A DNA stretch of 64,000 nucleotides from Cedecea lapagei (GCF_900635955.1 NZ_LR134201.1:2728001-2792000); one strand, 5' to 3'; counted from the first letter of the stretch, positions 52,702 through 61,700 are shown. Notes: generated from the sequence alone by a model not told the origin. Translations and numbers: made by a program.

Positions 52702-53208
52702 TTATTTTTTCTTTACGGGATAAAAATTATGATTATTATCGATAAACACCACGTAAAAAGTGTTGCTATCATATAGCATTCCCGTATCAGAGTGTTTGAT
52801 GCCATTATAATCTTCAGGTATAATAAAGCCTATTAGCCTTTTATTTTGGTCCAATCTAAAACGACCCCATCGTGCTTGGTGAGGTACTGTTTTAGGCTTT
52901 TCAAATAAGCTATTACTTGGATAGGAATTGTAAATAGAAAGCAAGCTGTGCCGATTTTTACCAACCCCCATTTGCTGCAACTGACTCAAAGAACGTGAAG
53001 AATAATCCTTTATTTTATCAAAAAAATCACCAACACCATCAATATCCCAATCAGATATTTTTCCTGAACACCTCTGATTAGAATCAAAATAAGAAAAATT
53101 AAACTTACACCTTAACGAAAGGTTGCAACCTTTGTCATCCAGACTAACTAAGTCCTCAAAGGACTTTAGATAATCAATGGCCCTTGGATTATTAAATCTC
53201 TTTTTCAT
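52702..53208 (-). CDS. Small partner of the COG1106-type ATPase, 168 residues
   Basis: Unrecognised protein overlapping the ATPase gene by four bases (ATGA). The N-terminal half is charged, with two Cys (GCNLSLRCKFNF). The C-terminal third reads RWGRFRLDQNKRLIGFIIP and then NTFYVVFIDNNHNFYP. This arrangement resembles the end of RelE/HigB-type and similar small toxins, where R-F-R-x-G and V-x-L-D-x-N-H-x-F-Y strands meet. A toxin or effector role in an ATPase-gated defence pair is plausible but unproven. Very AT-rich. Confidence 0.6.
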   Translation of the reverse strand: MKKRFNNPRAIDYLKSFEDLVSLDDKGCNLSLRCKFNFSYFDSNQRCSGKISDWDIDGVGDFFDKIKDYSSRSLSQLQQMGVGKNRHSLLSIYNSYPSNSLFEKPKTVPHQARWGRFRLDQNKRLIGFIIPEDYNGIKHSDTGMLYDSNTFYVVFIDNNHNFYPVKKK

Positions 53209-54344
53209 AACTTAGGCACCCCACCAATCTTCCCTTGATTATATGCAGGAACTATCAACCTATCATTCCTTAAAATATCACTCGGGATTTCATCTAATCG
53301 ATAGCAATAACTTTCTGTATTCTCCTTATCCACTAAGTAGGTTCTATGCTTCCCTAAGAAATCTAAAATCTCGGTGTTATGTGTTGTAAAAATCAACTGT
53401 GCATCTTTATCGTTCGTATTTTCATCCAGGAAAAACTCAAGCAAATGAGGCAAGATGTGAGGGTGAAGGTTAATATCAAATTCATCCAAAACTAATAAAC
53501 CGCCAACAAAAAGAACAGCTTTATAGTTACCAAGCTGCTTATAAAGAGACTGAGTACCGCTTGATTGCGCACTCAAACCAAGTATATCTTCCTGATCATC
53601 AAATTTAAATACAAACCATGGTCTAAATATCTCTTTACCATCTTCATTTGTGGTTTTTGATATATAAATATCATCAATGGAAGGATCGAATTTTTTAATT
53701 ATCCCCTTGGCAAACTCAAAAGCCTCATCATTATCATAATAAAACTCATTTATGTAATCTAAATTATGAGTTTCTTGTAACAATCCATTGTAACTAACAT
53801 TCGAAATAATTTTATTGAACTTGGAGTGAATAGCAAAAACACTTTTAACATCATACTGAACAGCCATGCTAAATAAAGAAACGTTTTTTCTCATTTTTAT
53901 TTTCTTAAGTTCCACATGCTCTTTGCTGGCATAAGTTATTTCATCATCAATCCTTTCAATTATTTTAACCTCTCTCTTTAATTTTTTGAACAGCGTTTCA
54001 CGTTTAACTTCAGTTTCTGTAAGCACGGCCTCATATCTATAAACTACCCCATCCAATAGGAATGAAATATAAAACTCGGAGGGATCGGAACTGTTAAAAT
54101 ACGGATCAAATAATATATATCCGTTAACTTTAGAATTGAAGGATGCGCTAACAAAACCAGACAAAAAATTAATAGCTTTTAATATATTTGTTTTTCCAGA
54201 ACCATTAGCCCCTTTTACACATAAAATATTTGAAACGTTTTTACCTCTCGATATTTTTTGAGGACATGTTTTCCCAAGCTCAAATGAAATATCAAAACCA
54301 TCCTTAAAACTATAAAAATTTTTAGCACCAAAATTCAAAATCAT
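53205..54344 (-). CDS. AAA/ABC-type ATPase of the COG1106 (RloA/AbiLi-like) group
   Basis: A 379-residue ATPase of the OLD/RecF-like ABC superfamily. Walker A is GANGSGKTN at residues 45-53 and a signature-like LSAQSSGTQSL lies near 255. Walker B is LLVLDEFDINLH around 283-294 and the H-loop is FTTHNTE at 319-325. The C-terminal YNQGKIGGVPKL is characteristic of this group, whose members include abortive-infection ATPases such as AbiLi. No TOPRIM domain is attached. It is the first gene of a two-gene operon with the 168-residue partner. Low GC and its position at icd indicate transfer. Confidence 0.82.
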   Translation of the reverse strand: MILNFGAKNFYSFKDGFDISFELGKTCPQKISRGKNVSNILCVKGANGSGKTNILKAINFLSGFVSASFNSKVNGYILFDPYFNSSDPSEFYISFLLDGVVYRYEAVLTETEVKRETLFKKLKREVKIIERIDDEITYASKEHVELKKIKMRKNVSLFSMAVQYDVKSVFAIHSKFNKIISNVSYNGLLQETHNLDYINEFYYDNDEAFEFAKGIIKKFDPSIDDIYISKTTNEDGKEIFRPWFVFKFDDQEDILGLSAQSSGTQSLYKQLGNYKAVLFVGGLLVLDEFDINLHPHILPHLLEFFLDENTNDKDAQLIFTTHNTEILDFLGKHRTYLVDKENTESYCYRLDEIPSDILRNDRLIVPAYNQGKIGGVPKL

Positions 54345-54534
54345 ATAAGACCACCCTTAATGTTGATGGATACACAATAGCATAATGTCAATGTAAAACC
54401 AACAAAATGACAAATCTGACACAATAACTGCTTAAGATAGAGATCATCAACACATTTGAGAGAACCACAAGTATCGCTAAGTGACCATAACACCTGAGTT
54501 TAATTTTAAGCGGTATAGCACTAGGAATAACGGG

Positions 54535-54567
54535 TTTTGATAACCTATTTTGATAAAATTTTGATAA
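54535..54567. repeat. Three direct repeats TTTTGATAA next to the icd 3' end
   Basis: TTTTGATAA starts at 54535, 54548 and 54559. The cluster lies between the ATPase gene and the icd terminator. It could be an integrase arm-site cluster of the former element. Confidence 0.4.
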
Positions 54568-54590
54568 CCGTTCGAAAGCTAATAATAAAA

Positions 54591-54614
54591 AACGGGAACC
54601 CTGAGGCTCCCGTT
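54591..54614 (-). terminator. icd terminator
   Basis: Stem AACGGGA/TCCCGTT; on the minus strand it is followed by TTTTTATTATT. Confidence 0.75.
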
Positions 54615-54636
54615 GTCACATCACCAGCAGGGCTGA

Positions 54637-55887
54637 TTACATGTGTTTAATGATAGCGTCGCCGAACTCTGAACATTTCAGCAGCTTAGCACCATCCATC
54701 AGACGCTCGAAGTCATAAGTTACGGTCTTAGCTTCGATAGCGCCTTCCATACCTTTAACGATCAGGTCAGCGGCTTCGAACCATTCCATATGACGCAGCA
54801 TCATTTCTGCGGACAGAATGATGGAGCCTGGGTTCACTTTGTCCTGGCCTGCATACTTAGGTGCGGTACCGTGGGTCGCTTCGAACAGCGCGCAGTCGTC
54901 ACCGATGTTTGCGCCCGGTGCGATACCGATGCCGCCAACCTGTGCCGCCAGGGCATCAGAAATGTAGTCGCCGTTCAGGTTCATACAGGCGATAACGTCG
55001 TATTCCGCAGGACGCAGCAGGATTTGCTGCAGGAACGCATCGGCGATCACGTCTTTAACGACGATCTCTTTGCCGGTGTTAGGGTTCTTGATTTTCACCC
55101 ACGGGCCGCCGTCGATAAGCTCGCCGCCGAACTCTTCGCGAGCCAGCTGGTAGCCCCAGTCTTTGAACGCGCCTTCGGTGAACTTCATGATGTTGCCTTT
55201 GTGCACCAGGGTCACGGAATCACGGTCGTTGGTGATTGCGTATTCGATGGCCGCACGAACCAGGCGCTTGGTGCCTTCTTCTGAGCAAGGCTTGATGCCG
55301 ATACCGCAGTGCTCAGGGAAGCGAATTTTCTTCACGCCCATTTCGTCACGCAGGAACTTGATCACTTTGTCCGCTTCGGCGCTGTCCGCTTTCCACTCGA
55401 TACCCGCATAGATATCTTCGGAGTTTTCACGGAAGATAACCATGTCGGTCAGCTCAGGCTGTTTAACCGGGCTTGGGGTACCCTGGTAGTAACGCACCGG
55501 GCGCAGGCAAACGTACAGATCAAGCTGCTGACGCAGCGCAACGTTCAGGGAACGAATACCGCCGCCGACTGGGGTAGTCAGTGGGCCTTTAATGGCCACG
55601 CGGTAATCACGAATCAGGTCCAGAGTCTCTTCTGGCAGCCAGACGTCCTGGCCATAAACTTGGGTAGATTTTTCGCCGGTATAGATTTCCATCCAGGAAA
55701 TTTTCCGCTCGCCCTTATAGGCTTTTTCCACGGCGGCATCCACCACTTTAATCATGGCAGGGGTCACGTCCACACCGATACCATCCCCTTCAATGAACGG
55801 GATCACTGGGTTGTTAGGGACGTTGATTTTGCCATTTTGCAGGGTGATCTTTTTACCTTCCGCCGGAACGACTACTTTGCTTTCCAT
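54637..55887 (-). CDS. icd: Isocitrate dehydrogenase (NADP)
   Basis: TCA-cycle enzyme converting isocitrate to 2-oxoglutarate; 416 residues as in E. coli. Visible landmarks are the substrate-binding loop VGGGIRSLNVALRQ, FRENSEDIYAGIEW, and the metal and cofactor segment around GDYISDALAAQVGGIGIAPGANIG. The phosphorylatable Ser of the AceK site is in GGGIRSLN. The 3' end is a classic attachment site for lambdoid elements. Here the C-terminus reads CSEFGDAIIKHM, which is intact and could have been replaced by the incoming element. Confidence 0.98.
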   Translation of the reverse strand: MESKVVVPAEGKKITLQNGKINVPNNPVIPFIEGDGIGVDVTPAMIKVVDAAVEKAYKGERKISWMEIYTGEKSTQVYGQDVWLPEETLDLIRDYRVAIKGPLTTPVGGGIRSLNVALRQQLDLYVCLRPVRYYQGTPSPVKQPELTDMVIFRENSEDIYAGIEWKADSAEADKVIKFLRDEMGVKKIRFPEHCGIGIKPCSEEGTKRLVRAAIEYAITNDRDSVTLVHKGNIMKFTEGAFKDWGYQLAREEFGGELIDGGPWVKIKNPNTGKEIVVKDVIADAFLQQILLRPAEYDVIACMNLNGDYISDALAAQVGGIGIAPGANIGDDCALFEATHGTAPKYAGQDKVNPGSIILSAEMMLRHMEWFEAADLIVKGMEGAIEAKTVTYDFERLMDGAKLLKCSEFGDAIIKHM

Positions 55888-56024
55888 TCACCTCTCCTTC
55901 GAGCGCTTCTGGTTTTTTGTTAATGATTTGTAATTTGCGGGCTCATACTACTGCAATATCAGGCTCGCGCCAATCACTCATGTTTTCCGTTATAATGCGA
56001 CAATCCACCCGCGCTGAAAACACT

Positions 56025-56657
56025 ATGAACAAAACTTCTTTTAGGAATCACCAAGTTAACCGATTCAGCACACATCAGACCGCCAGGCGCAAGAAGCCCG
56101 ACGGGCCAAAGAAGCTGGTTATCTTCAATAAGCCCTACGATGTGCTGCCGCAGTTCACTGACGAAGCAGGCCGCAGCACGCTAAAGGATTACATTCCTTT
56201 ACAAGGTATCTACGCCGCAGGCCGTCTCGACCGGGACAGCGAAGGGTTACTTGTGCTGACCAACGACGGTGCGCTGCAGGCGAAACTGACCCAGCCCGGC
56301 AAACGCACCGGAAAAATCTATTACGTGCAGGTTGAAGGCGAGCCAACCGAAGAGGCGCTGGATGCCCTGCGCAACGGCGTAACGCTGAACGATGGGCCGA
56401 CGCTTCCGGCGGGCGCCGAGCGGGTCACCGAGCCGGAGTGGCTGTGGCCGCGTAATCCGCCGATTCGCGAACGTAAGGCGATCCCCACCAGCTGGCTGAA
56501 GATCACGCTTTATGAAGGCCGTAACCGCCAGGTTCGCCGCATGACGGCGCACGTGGGCTACCCTACCCTGCGGCTGATCCGCTATGCCATGGGCGACTAC
56601 ACGCTGGAAGGACTTGCCAACGGCGAGTGGCGCGAAGTTCCGTTAACCACCTTATAA
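56025..56657 (+). CDS. rluE: 23S rRNA pseudouridine(2457) synthase RluE
   Basis: Modifies U2457 of 23S rRNA. The 210-residue protein has the RsuA-family signature GRLDRDSEGLLVLTNDG with the catalytic Asp. PTSWLKITLYEGRNRQVRRM and GYPTLRLIRYAMG follow. The ATG at 56025 is chosen. An upstream in-frame ATG at 55995 corresponds to the annotated E. coli start but overlaps a perfect TATAAT (55991-55996), which looks like the -10 box. Divergent from icd and followed by nudJ after nine bases. Confidence 0.93.
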   Translation: MNKTSFRNHQVNRFSTHQTARRKKPDGPKKLVIFNKPYDVLPQFTDEAGRSTLKDYIPLQGIYAAGRLDRDSEGLLVLTNDGALQAKLTQPGKRTGKIYYVQVEGEPTEEALDALRNGVTLNDGPTLPAGAERVTEPEWLWPRNPPIRERKAIPTSWLKITLYEGRNRQVRRMTAHVGYPTLRLIRYAMGDYTLEGLANGEWREVPLTTL

Positions 56658-56666
56658 GGAGAAGTG

Positions 56667-57128
56667 ATGTTTAAACCCCACGTCACCGTTGCCTGCGTTG
56701 TTCAGGCCGAAGGTCAGTTTTTAGTTGTCGAAGAAACCATTAAGGGCAAAGCGCTGTGGAACCAGCCTGCCGGGCACCTGGAAGCCGACGAAACGCTGCT
56801 CGAGGCCGCGAAACGTGAGCTGTGGGAGGAGACGGGCATTACCGCCGAGCCGCAAAGCTTCATCCGCATGCATCAGTGGATTGCCCCGGATAACACGCCC
56901 TTCTTACGCTTTCTGTTTGCCATCGATCTTGAAAAACAGCTGCCGACCACGCCGCACGACAGCGACATTGATCGCTGCCTGTGGCTCGACGCCGGGGCGA
57001 TTATCAACGCAGCGAATCTGCGCTCGCCGTTGGTGGCGGAAAGCATTCGCTGTTACCAGCAGGAGCCGCGTTATCCCCTGTCGGTGCTGGGGGCTTTTAA
57101 CTGGCCGTTTACAGAGGGTGTCAAGTAG
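56667..57128 (+). CDS. nudJ: Phosphatase NudJ (Nudix family)
   Basis: Hydrolyses thiamine and nucleoside diphosphates, including HMP-PP. At 153 residues it has the E. coli length. The Nudix box is GHLEADETLLEAAKRELWEETGI. Ribosome-binding site AAGGAGAAGTG. It starts nine bases after rluE and is followed by mnmA, the same order as in E. coli. Confidence 0.95.
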   Translation: MFKPHVTVACVVQAEGQFLVVEETIKGKALWNQPAGHLEADETLLEAAKRELWEETGITAEPQSFIRMHQWIAPDNTPFLRFLFAIDLEKQLPTTPHDSDIDRCLWLDAGAIINAANLRSPLVAESIRCYQQEPRYPLSVLGAFNWPFTEGVK

Positions 57129-57181
57129 CAGGCTGCGTGATAGAATATGCCGCTTTGAAGTTCAATGTCGTGAGTCTCTCC

Positions 57182-58291
57182 ATGTCTGATAACAGCCAGA
57201 AAAAAGTGATCGTCGGGATGTCCGGCGGCGTCGATTCCTCCGTTTCCGCTTACCTGCTGATGCAGCAGGGCTATAAGGTGGAAGGCCTGTTCATGAAGAA
57301 CTGGGAAGAAGACGATGGTGAGGAATACTGCACCGCAGCGGAAGATTTAGCCGATGCGCAGGCCGTTTGCGACAAGCTGGGCATTGAACTGCACACCGTT
57401 AACTTTGCCGCAGAGTACTGGGACAACGTGTTCGAACTGTTCCTCGAAGAGTACAAAGCCGGACGTACGCCAAACCCGGATATCCTCTGCAACAAAGAGA
57501 TCAAATTTAAAGCCTTTCTGGAGTTCGCCGCAGAAGATTTAGGCGCCGACTTCATCGCCACCGGCCACTACGTGCGTCGCGCCGACGTGAACGGCAAAAG
57601 CCAGCTGCTGCGCGGCCTGGACGGCAACAAAGACCAGAGCTACTTCCTTTATACGCTGAGCCATGAACAGATTGCCCAAAGCCTGTTCCCTGTCGGCGAA
57701 CTGGAAAAGCCAGAAGTACGCCGCATTGCCGAAGAGCTGGACCTGGTCACCGCGAAGAAAAAAGACTCCACCGGCATCTGTTTTATCGGCGAGCGTAAGT
57801 TCCGCGACTTCCTGGGCCGCTACCTGCCAGCCCAGCCGGGCAACATTATTACCGTGGACGGCGAAACCGTAGGCGAGCACCAGGGGCTGATGTATCACAC
57901 CCTCGGCCAGCGTAAAGGTCTCGGCATAGGCGGCACCAAAGAAGGGTCCGAAGATCCGTGGTACGTCGTTGATAAAGACGTCGCCAACAATATTCTTATC
58001 GTCGCGCAGGGTCACGATCATCCGCGCCTGATGTCCGTTGGGCTGATTGCCCAGCAGCTGCACTGGGTGGACCGCGAGCCATTAACCGCGCCGCTGAGCT
58101 GCACGGTTAAAACCCGCTACCGCCAGACGGATATCCCCTGCACGATTACGCCGCTGGACGATGAGCGCATAGAAGTGCGCTTTGAAGAGCCGGTGGCCGC
58201 CGTAACGCCTGGCCAGTCCGCGGTGTTCTACCTCGGCGAAGTGTGCCTCGGCGGCGGCATTATTGAGCAGCGTTTGCCGCTCGTAAGTTAA
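57182..58291 (+). CDS. mnmA: tRNA-specific 2-thiouridylase MnmA
   Basis: Thiolates U34 of Lys, Glu and Gln tRNAs with sulfur from the IscS-Tus relay. The 369-residue protein has the PP-loop GMSGGVDSSVSAYLL. The first catalytic Cys is in NPDILCNKEIKF and the second in DSTGICFIGERKF, and ATGHYVR follows the usual pattern. The ATG at 57182 gives the conserved N-terminus MSDNSQKKVIVGMSGGVDSS. Confidence 0.97.
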   Translation: MSDNSQKKVIVGMSGGVDSSVSAYLLMQQGYKVEGLFMKNWEEDDGEEYCTAAEDLADAQAVCDKLGIELHTVNFAAEYWDNVFELFLEEYKAGRTPNPDILCNKEIKFKAFLEFAAEDLGADFIATGHYVRRADVNGKSQLLRGLDGNKDQSYFLYTLSHEQIAQSLFPVGELEKPEVRRIAEELDLVTAKKKDSTGICFIGERKFRDFLGRYLPAQPGNIITVDGETVGEHQGLMYHTLGQRKGLGIGGTKEGSEDPWYVVDKDVANNILIVAQGHDHPRLMSVGLIAQQLHWVDREPLTAPLSCTVKTRYRQTDIPCTITPLDDERIEVRFEEPVAAVTPGQSAVFYLGEVCLGGGIIEQRLPLVS

Positions 58292-58313
58292 TTACACACA
58301 AGGACGCAGCCCG

Positions 58314-58943
58314 TTGGCTAAAAACTACTACGACATAACTCTCGCGCTGGCCGGCATTTGCCAGTCAGCACGTCTGGTGCAGCAGTTAGCCCATCAGGGT
58401 CATTGCGACAGCGACTCGCTTCACGTCTCGCTTAACAGCGTGATCGACCAGAACCCCGGCTCAACCCTGGACGTTTTTGGCGGCAGCGAAGCTAACCTTA
58501 AGCTGGGTCTTGAGACGTTGCTCGGCGTGTTAAACGCCAGCAACCGTCAGGGTCTGAACGCTGAGCTGACGCGCTATACCCTTAGCCTGATGGTTCTGGA
58601 GCGTAAACTCCATGCCAGCAAAGGTGCGATGGATACGCTCGGCAGCAAAATTAACGGCCTGCAGCGCCAGCTTGATCATTTCGATCTTGAGTCCGACACG
58701 CTGCTGAGCGCGATGGCCGGGATCTATGTTGACGTCATCAGCCCGCTTGGCCCGCGTATTCAGGTCACCGGGTCCCCTGCCGTGCTGCAAAGCCCGCAGG
58801 TTCAGAGCAAAGTCCGTGCCGCGCTGCTGGCCGGTATTCGTGCTGCCGTGCTCTGGCATCAGGTGGGCGGTGGCCGCCTGCAGTTAATGTTTTCTCGTAG
58901 TCGCCTGACCGCTCAGGCCAAACAAATTCTCGCTCATTGTTAA
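58314..58943 (+). CDS. hflD: High-frequency lysogenization protein HflD
   Basis: Membrane-associated helical protein that lowers lambda CII activity in E. coli. The 209-residue product starts at a TTG codon (AAGGACGCAGCCCG before it) with MAKNYYDITLALAGICQSA. It matches E. coli HflD over its length, for example EANLKLGLETLLGVLNASNRQGLNAELTRYTLSLMVLERKL. It lies between mnmA and purB, as in E. coli. Confidence 0.94.
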   Translation: MAKNYYDITLALAGICQSARLVQQLAHQGHCDSDSLHVSLNSVIDQNPGSTLDVFGGSEANLKLGLETLLGVLNASNRQGLNAELTRYTLSLMVLERKLHASKGAMDTLGSKINGLQRQLDHFDLESDTLLSAMAGIYVDVISPLGPRIQVTGSPAVLQSPQVQSKVRAALLAGIRAAVLWHQVGGGRLQLMFSRSRLTAQAKQILAHC

Positions 58944-58959
58944 CCTCTCAGGAGTAGTT

Positions 58960-60330
58960 ATGGAATTATCCTCACTGACCGCCGTTTCCCCCGTTGACGG
59001 GCGCTATGGCGACAAAGTCAGCGCTCTGCGCGCTATTTTCAGCGAATTCGGTCTGCTGAAATTCCGCGTACAGGTCGAAGTACGTTGGCTGCAAAAGCTG
59101 GCCGCGCACGCAGCGATCAAGGAAGTTCCTGCTTTTGATGCGGACGCAAACGGTTACCTTGATAAAATCGTTGCGGAGTTCAGCGAGGCTGACGCAGCGC
59201 GCATCAAAACCATCGAGCGCACCACCAACCACGACGTGAAGGCGGTTGAGTACTTCCTGAAAGAGAAAGTGGAAGCGATCCCTGCCCTGCACGCGGTGTC
59301 CGAGTTTATTCACTTCGCCTGCACTTCCGAAGACATCAACAACCTGTCCCACGCGCTGATGCTCGACACAGCGCGTAAAGACGTTGTGCTGCCGTACTGG
59401 CGTAAAATCATCGACGCGGTGAAAGACCTGGCGGTGCAGTACCGCGATATCCCGCTGCTGTCCCGTACCCACGGCCAGCCTGCTACGCCGTCCACCATGG
59501 GTAAAGAGATGGCTAACGTCGCTTACCGTATGGAGCGTCAGTTCCGCCAGCTCGGCAACGTCGAAATCCTCGGCAAAATCAACGGCGCGGTCGGCAACTA
59601 TAACGCCCACATTGCCGCTTACCCGGAAGTGGACTGGCACCAGTTCAGCGAAGAGTTCGTGACGTCTCTGGGCATCCAGTGGAACCCGTACACCACCCAG
59701 ATCGAGCCGCACGACTACATCGCCGAGCTGTTTGACTGCATCGCTCGCTTCAACACTATCCTGATCGACTTCGACCGTGACGTGTGGGGCTACGTGGCCC
59801 TTAACCACTTCAAGCAGAAGACCGTCGCCGGTGAAATCGGCTCCTCCACCATGCCGCACAAGGTGAACCCGATTGACTTCGAAAACTCCGAAGGCAACCT
59901 CGGCCTGTCCAACGCCGTGCTGCAGCACCTGGCAAGCAAGCTGCCGGTCTCCCGCTGGCAGCGCGACCTGACCGACTCCACCGTGCTGCGTAACCTGGGC
60001 GTGGGTATCGGCTACGCGCTGATTGCCTACCAGTCCACCCTGAAGGGCGTGAGCAAGCTGGAAGTAAACCGCGACCGCCTGCTGGACGAGCTGGATCACA
60101 ACTGGGAAGTGCTGGCTGAGCCAATCCAGACCGTGATGCGCCGCTACGGCATCGAAAAGCCTTACGAGAAGCTGAAAGAGTTGACACGCGGCAAGCGCGT
60201 TGACGCCGAAGGCATGAAGCAGTTCATCGACGGCCTCGAGCTGCCGGAAGAAGAGAAAACCCGCCTGAAGGCGATGACCCCGGCGAACTATATTGGCCGC
60301 GCCATCACCATGGTCGATGAGCTGAAGTAA
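58960..60330 (+). CDS. purB: Adenylosuccinate lyase
   Basis: Catalyses two steps of purine synthesis, cleavage of SAICAR and of adenylosuccinate. The 456-residue protein has the fumarase/ASL signature SSTMPHKVNPIDFENSEGN and the N-terminal SPVDGRYGDKVSALR. SRTHGQPATPSTMGKEMAN carries the catalytic His. Ribosome-binding site AGGAGTAGTT. It is followed by a strong terminator. Confidence 0.98.
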   Translation: MELSSLTAVSPVDGRYGDKVSALRAIFSEFGLLKFRVQVEVRWLQKLAAHAAIKEVPAFDADANGYLDKIVAEFSEADAARIKTIERTTNHDVKAVEYFLKEKVEAIPALHAVSEFIHFACTSEDINNLSHALMLDTARKDVVLPYWRKIIDAVKDLAVQYRDIPLLSRTHGQPATPSTMGKEMANVAYRMERQFRQLGNVEILGKINGAVGNYNAHIAAYPEVDWHQFSEEFVTSLGIQWNPYTTQIEPHDYIAELFDCIARFNTILIDFDRDVWGYVALNHFKQKTVAGEIGSSTMPHKVNPIDFENSEGNLGLSNAVLQHLASKLPVSRWQRDLTDSTVLRNLGVGIGYALIAYQSTLKGVSKLEVNRDRLLDELDHNWEVLAEPIQTVMRRYGIEKPYEKLKELTRGKRVDAEGMKQFIDGLELPEEEKTRLKAMTPANYIGRAITMVDELK

Positions 60331-60334
60331 TCTT

Positions 60335-60361
60335 AAGGCCCTCTTCGGAGGGCTTTTTTTT
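60335..60361 (+). terminator. purB terminator
   Basis: Stem GCCCTC/GAGGGC with TTCG tetraloop and eight T. Confidence 0.9.
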
Positions 60362-60373
60362 GCCCGCAGTTTG

Positions 60374-60500
60374 CCCCCTCACCCCGACCCTCTCCCCAAA
60401 GGGGCGAGGGAGAAAACAATGCATGTTCTTTATCCCCTCTCCCAGTGGGGAGAGGGAGAAAACAATGCAGGTTCTTTATCCCCTCTCCCGGTGGGGAGAG
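60374..60500. repeat. Short palindromic repeat array, left flank of the IS110 element
   Basis: A 46-base unit (AGAAAACAATGCATGTTCTT, then TATCCCCTCTCCCAGTGGGG and AGAGGG) is repeated at 60411-60456 and 60457-60500 with two changes. Each unit holds a CCCCTCTCCC/GGGGAGAGGG-type hairpin. The cluster opens with CCCTCACCCCGACCC (60376 on). Its inverted match GGGTTAGGGTGAGGGG lies beyond the IS at about 61701-61717, so the IS appears to sit inside the array. Confidence 0.6.
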
Positions 60501-60515
60501 ATACCGTCTTGTCGG

Positions 60516-61475
60516 CTATCCGGCAAGCGGTATTTCGGCGTCAAATTCACGCCCTGATTTCACCACGCCATAAGCCAGCTGCAGTAGCTTTCTCATTCCT
60601 GCACATACTCGCTCTTTTCCTGCCTTACCTCTACTCTCCAGCCGCCTCATCAGGTCTTTCACCACTTCATTACACCTTCCCGCCACCACCGCAGGCATAT
60701 ACAGTACGCTACGCAGCTCACGGCTCCCCACTTTCGACAACCTGCTTTTTCCTTTCCACATCCCGGATTCACAACGTCGTGGGTTCAGGCCTGCATAAGC
60801 CACCAGAGCCTTACTGCTGCTAAATCGCCTCAGGTTTCCCGCGAAGGCCAGAAGATTCGTACTCAGCACATCTCCCACACCCGGGATACTCTCCAGCAGC
60901 GCCTTGTCTTTTCTCAGGTCCGGGTCATCGTCGATATGCTGTCTGATTTTCTTTTTTGTTTCTTTTATCAGTTCGTCCAGCGTGGCGATGTGTTCTTTTA
61001 ACGAACCGGTTATGACCTCATCTGCGGCCTCCAGCCTGTTCTCTTCCATCTGTCGCATCTCTTCAAGATTTTTAAGATGCCGTACCAGCGCGGTCAGCTG
61101 TCGCTGGCTGAGAGGGGCCGGATGCCATTGTGCTGGCTGATACAGGGCACAATACCGCGCTATCAGTGCGGCATCGCTTTTATCCGTTTTATTTCGGGCC
61201 AGTTCGGTATGACTGAAGGCATGAATACGGGCAGGGTTTTCCAGACTGACTCGATAGCCGCCATCGGACAATGCCGTGGCGAGTTCCGTGCTGTAGCTGC
61301 CGGTAGCCTCCATACAGACGTGACAGTCTCCAAAACGGGCCAGCCAGTGAATAAACTCACGGCATCCCGCATGCGTGTTAGCAAACTTTTTAGTTTTGTA
61401 TTTCTGATTAGGCAGCAGGACAGCGACATCAAATTTTAGCTTAGCAATATCAACGCCGACAGAAGTGAGGGTCAT
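60516..61475 (-). CDS. IS110-family transposase (DEDD recombinase)
   Basis: Recombinase of 319 residues. The N-terminal RuvC-like DEDD domain has GVDIAKLKFDVAV (first Asp), CMEATGSYS (Glu) and ARNKTDKSDAALIARY (the two Asp). The C-terminal transposase_20 domain has LLESIPGVGDVLSTNLLAFAG and ALVAYAGLNPRRCESGMWKGKSRLSKVGSRELRSVLYM with the catalytic Ser region. Length and motifs are intact, so the element may be active. It is inserted between purB and phoP. Confidence 0.93.
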   Translation of the reverse strand: MTLTSVGVDIAKLKFDVAVLLPNQKYKTKKFANTHAGCREFIHWLARFGDCHVCMEATGSYSTELATALSDGGYRVSLENPARIHAFSHTELARNKTDKSDAALIARYCALYQPAQWHPAPLSQRQLTALVRHLKNLEEMRQMEENRLEAADEVITGSLKEHIATLDELIKETKKKIRQHIDDDPDLRKDKALLESIPGVGDVLSTNLLAFAGNLRRFSSSKALVAYAGLNPRRCESGMWKGKSRLSKVGSRELRSVLYMPAVVAGRCNEVVKDLMRRLESRGKAGKERVCAGMRKLLQLAYGVVKSGREFDAEIPLAG

Positions 61476-61700
61476 ATGATTCTCCGTAACCTTATGAATA
61501 ATATCGCCAGACCATCCTTATGTGTGGGTGCTCAGAGGCACAGGATACCGTTCGGTCTTGAGGCGACAGGGAGAAAGGCTGCCGGGGCATAATCTCTCCC
61601 GCGGGCTCAGGGGCACCAGGGCTAGGGGATGCTCACCGGCAACCTCCCGATGATCAGTCGGGGATCTTCCCCGCACTGGCGGGGAGGATCAAGACATAAG
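61476..61700 (-). ncRNA. Candidate bridge-RNA region of the IS110 element
   Basis: The non-coding stretch upstream of the transposase is GC-rich and folds back on itself in several places (for example CCCGCGGG and the CTTCCCCGC/GCGGGGAGG pair). IS110 elements are known to encode a roughly 180-base bridge RNA here. Part of it (GGGAGAG...TTTCTCCCT on the minus strand) resembles the flanking repeat array, as a target-binding loop would. The exact ends and fold are not resolved. Confidence 0.4.

Larger units (their letters stand above)
60501..61700 (-). mobile_element. IS110-family insertion sequence
   Basis: One DEDD transposase gene with about 225 bases of non-coding sequence on its upstream side and only about 15 bases downstream. 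That is the layout of the IS110 group, whose leader encodes the bridge RNA. No terminal inverted repeats or target duplications are seen, as expected. Ends are approximate. The left edge is taken where the 46-base repeat array breaks off, and the right edge before the inverted copy of the array's outer sequence. Confidence 0.7.

Noticed and set aside
52702..53208. RloB/AbiLii TOPRIM-like partner
   Set aside because: No TOPRIM acidic motifs are visible and the protein is shorter with a different C-terminal pattern.
52006..54636. Intact prophage with attL/attR from icd duplication
   Set aside because: The integrase lacks its N-terminal half and no second copy of the icd 3' end was found in the window.
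58972..60099. Long minus-strand open frame opposite purB (375 codons)
   Set aside because: It is a mirror of purB codon usage; the plus-strand gene is certain and the shadow has no recognisable domain.
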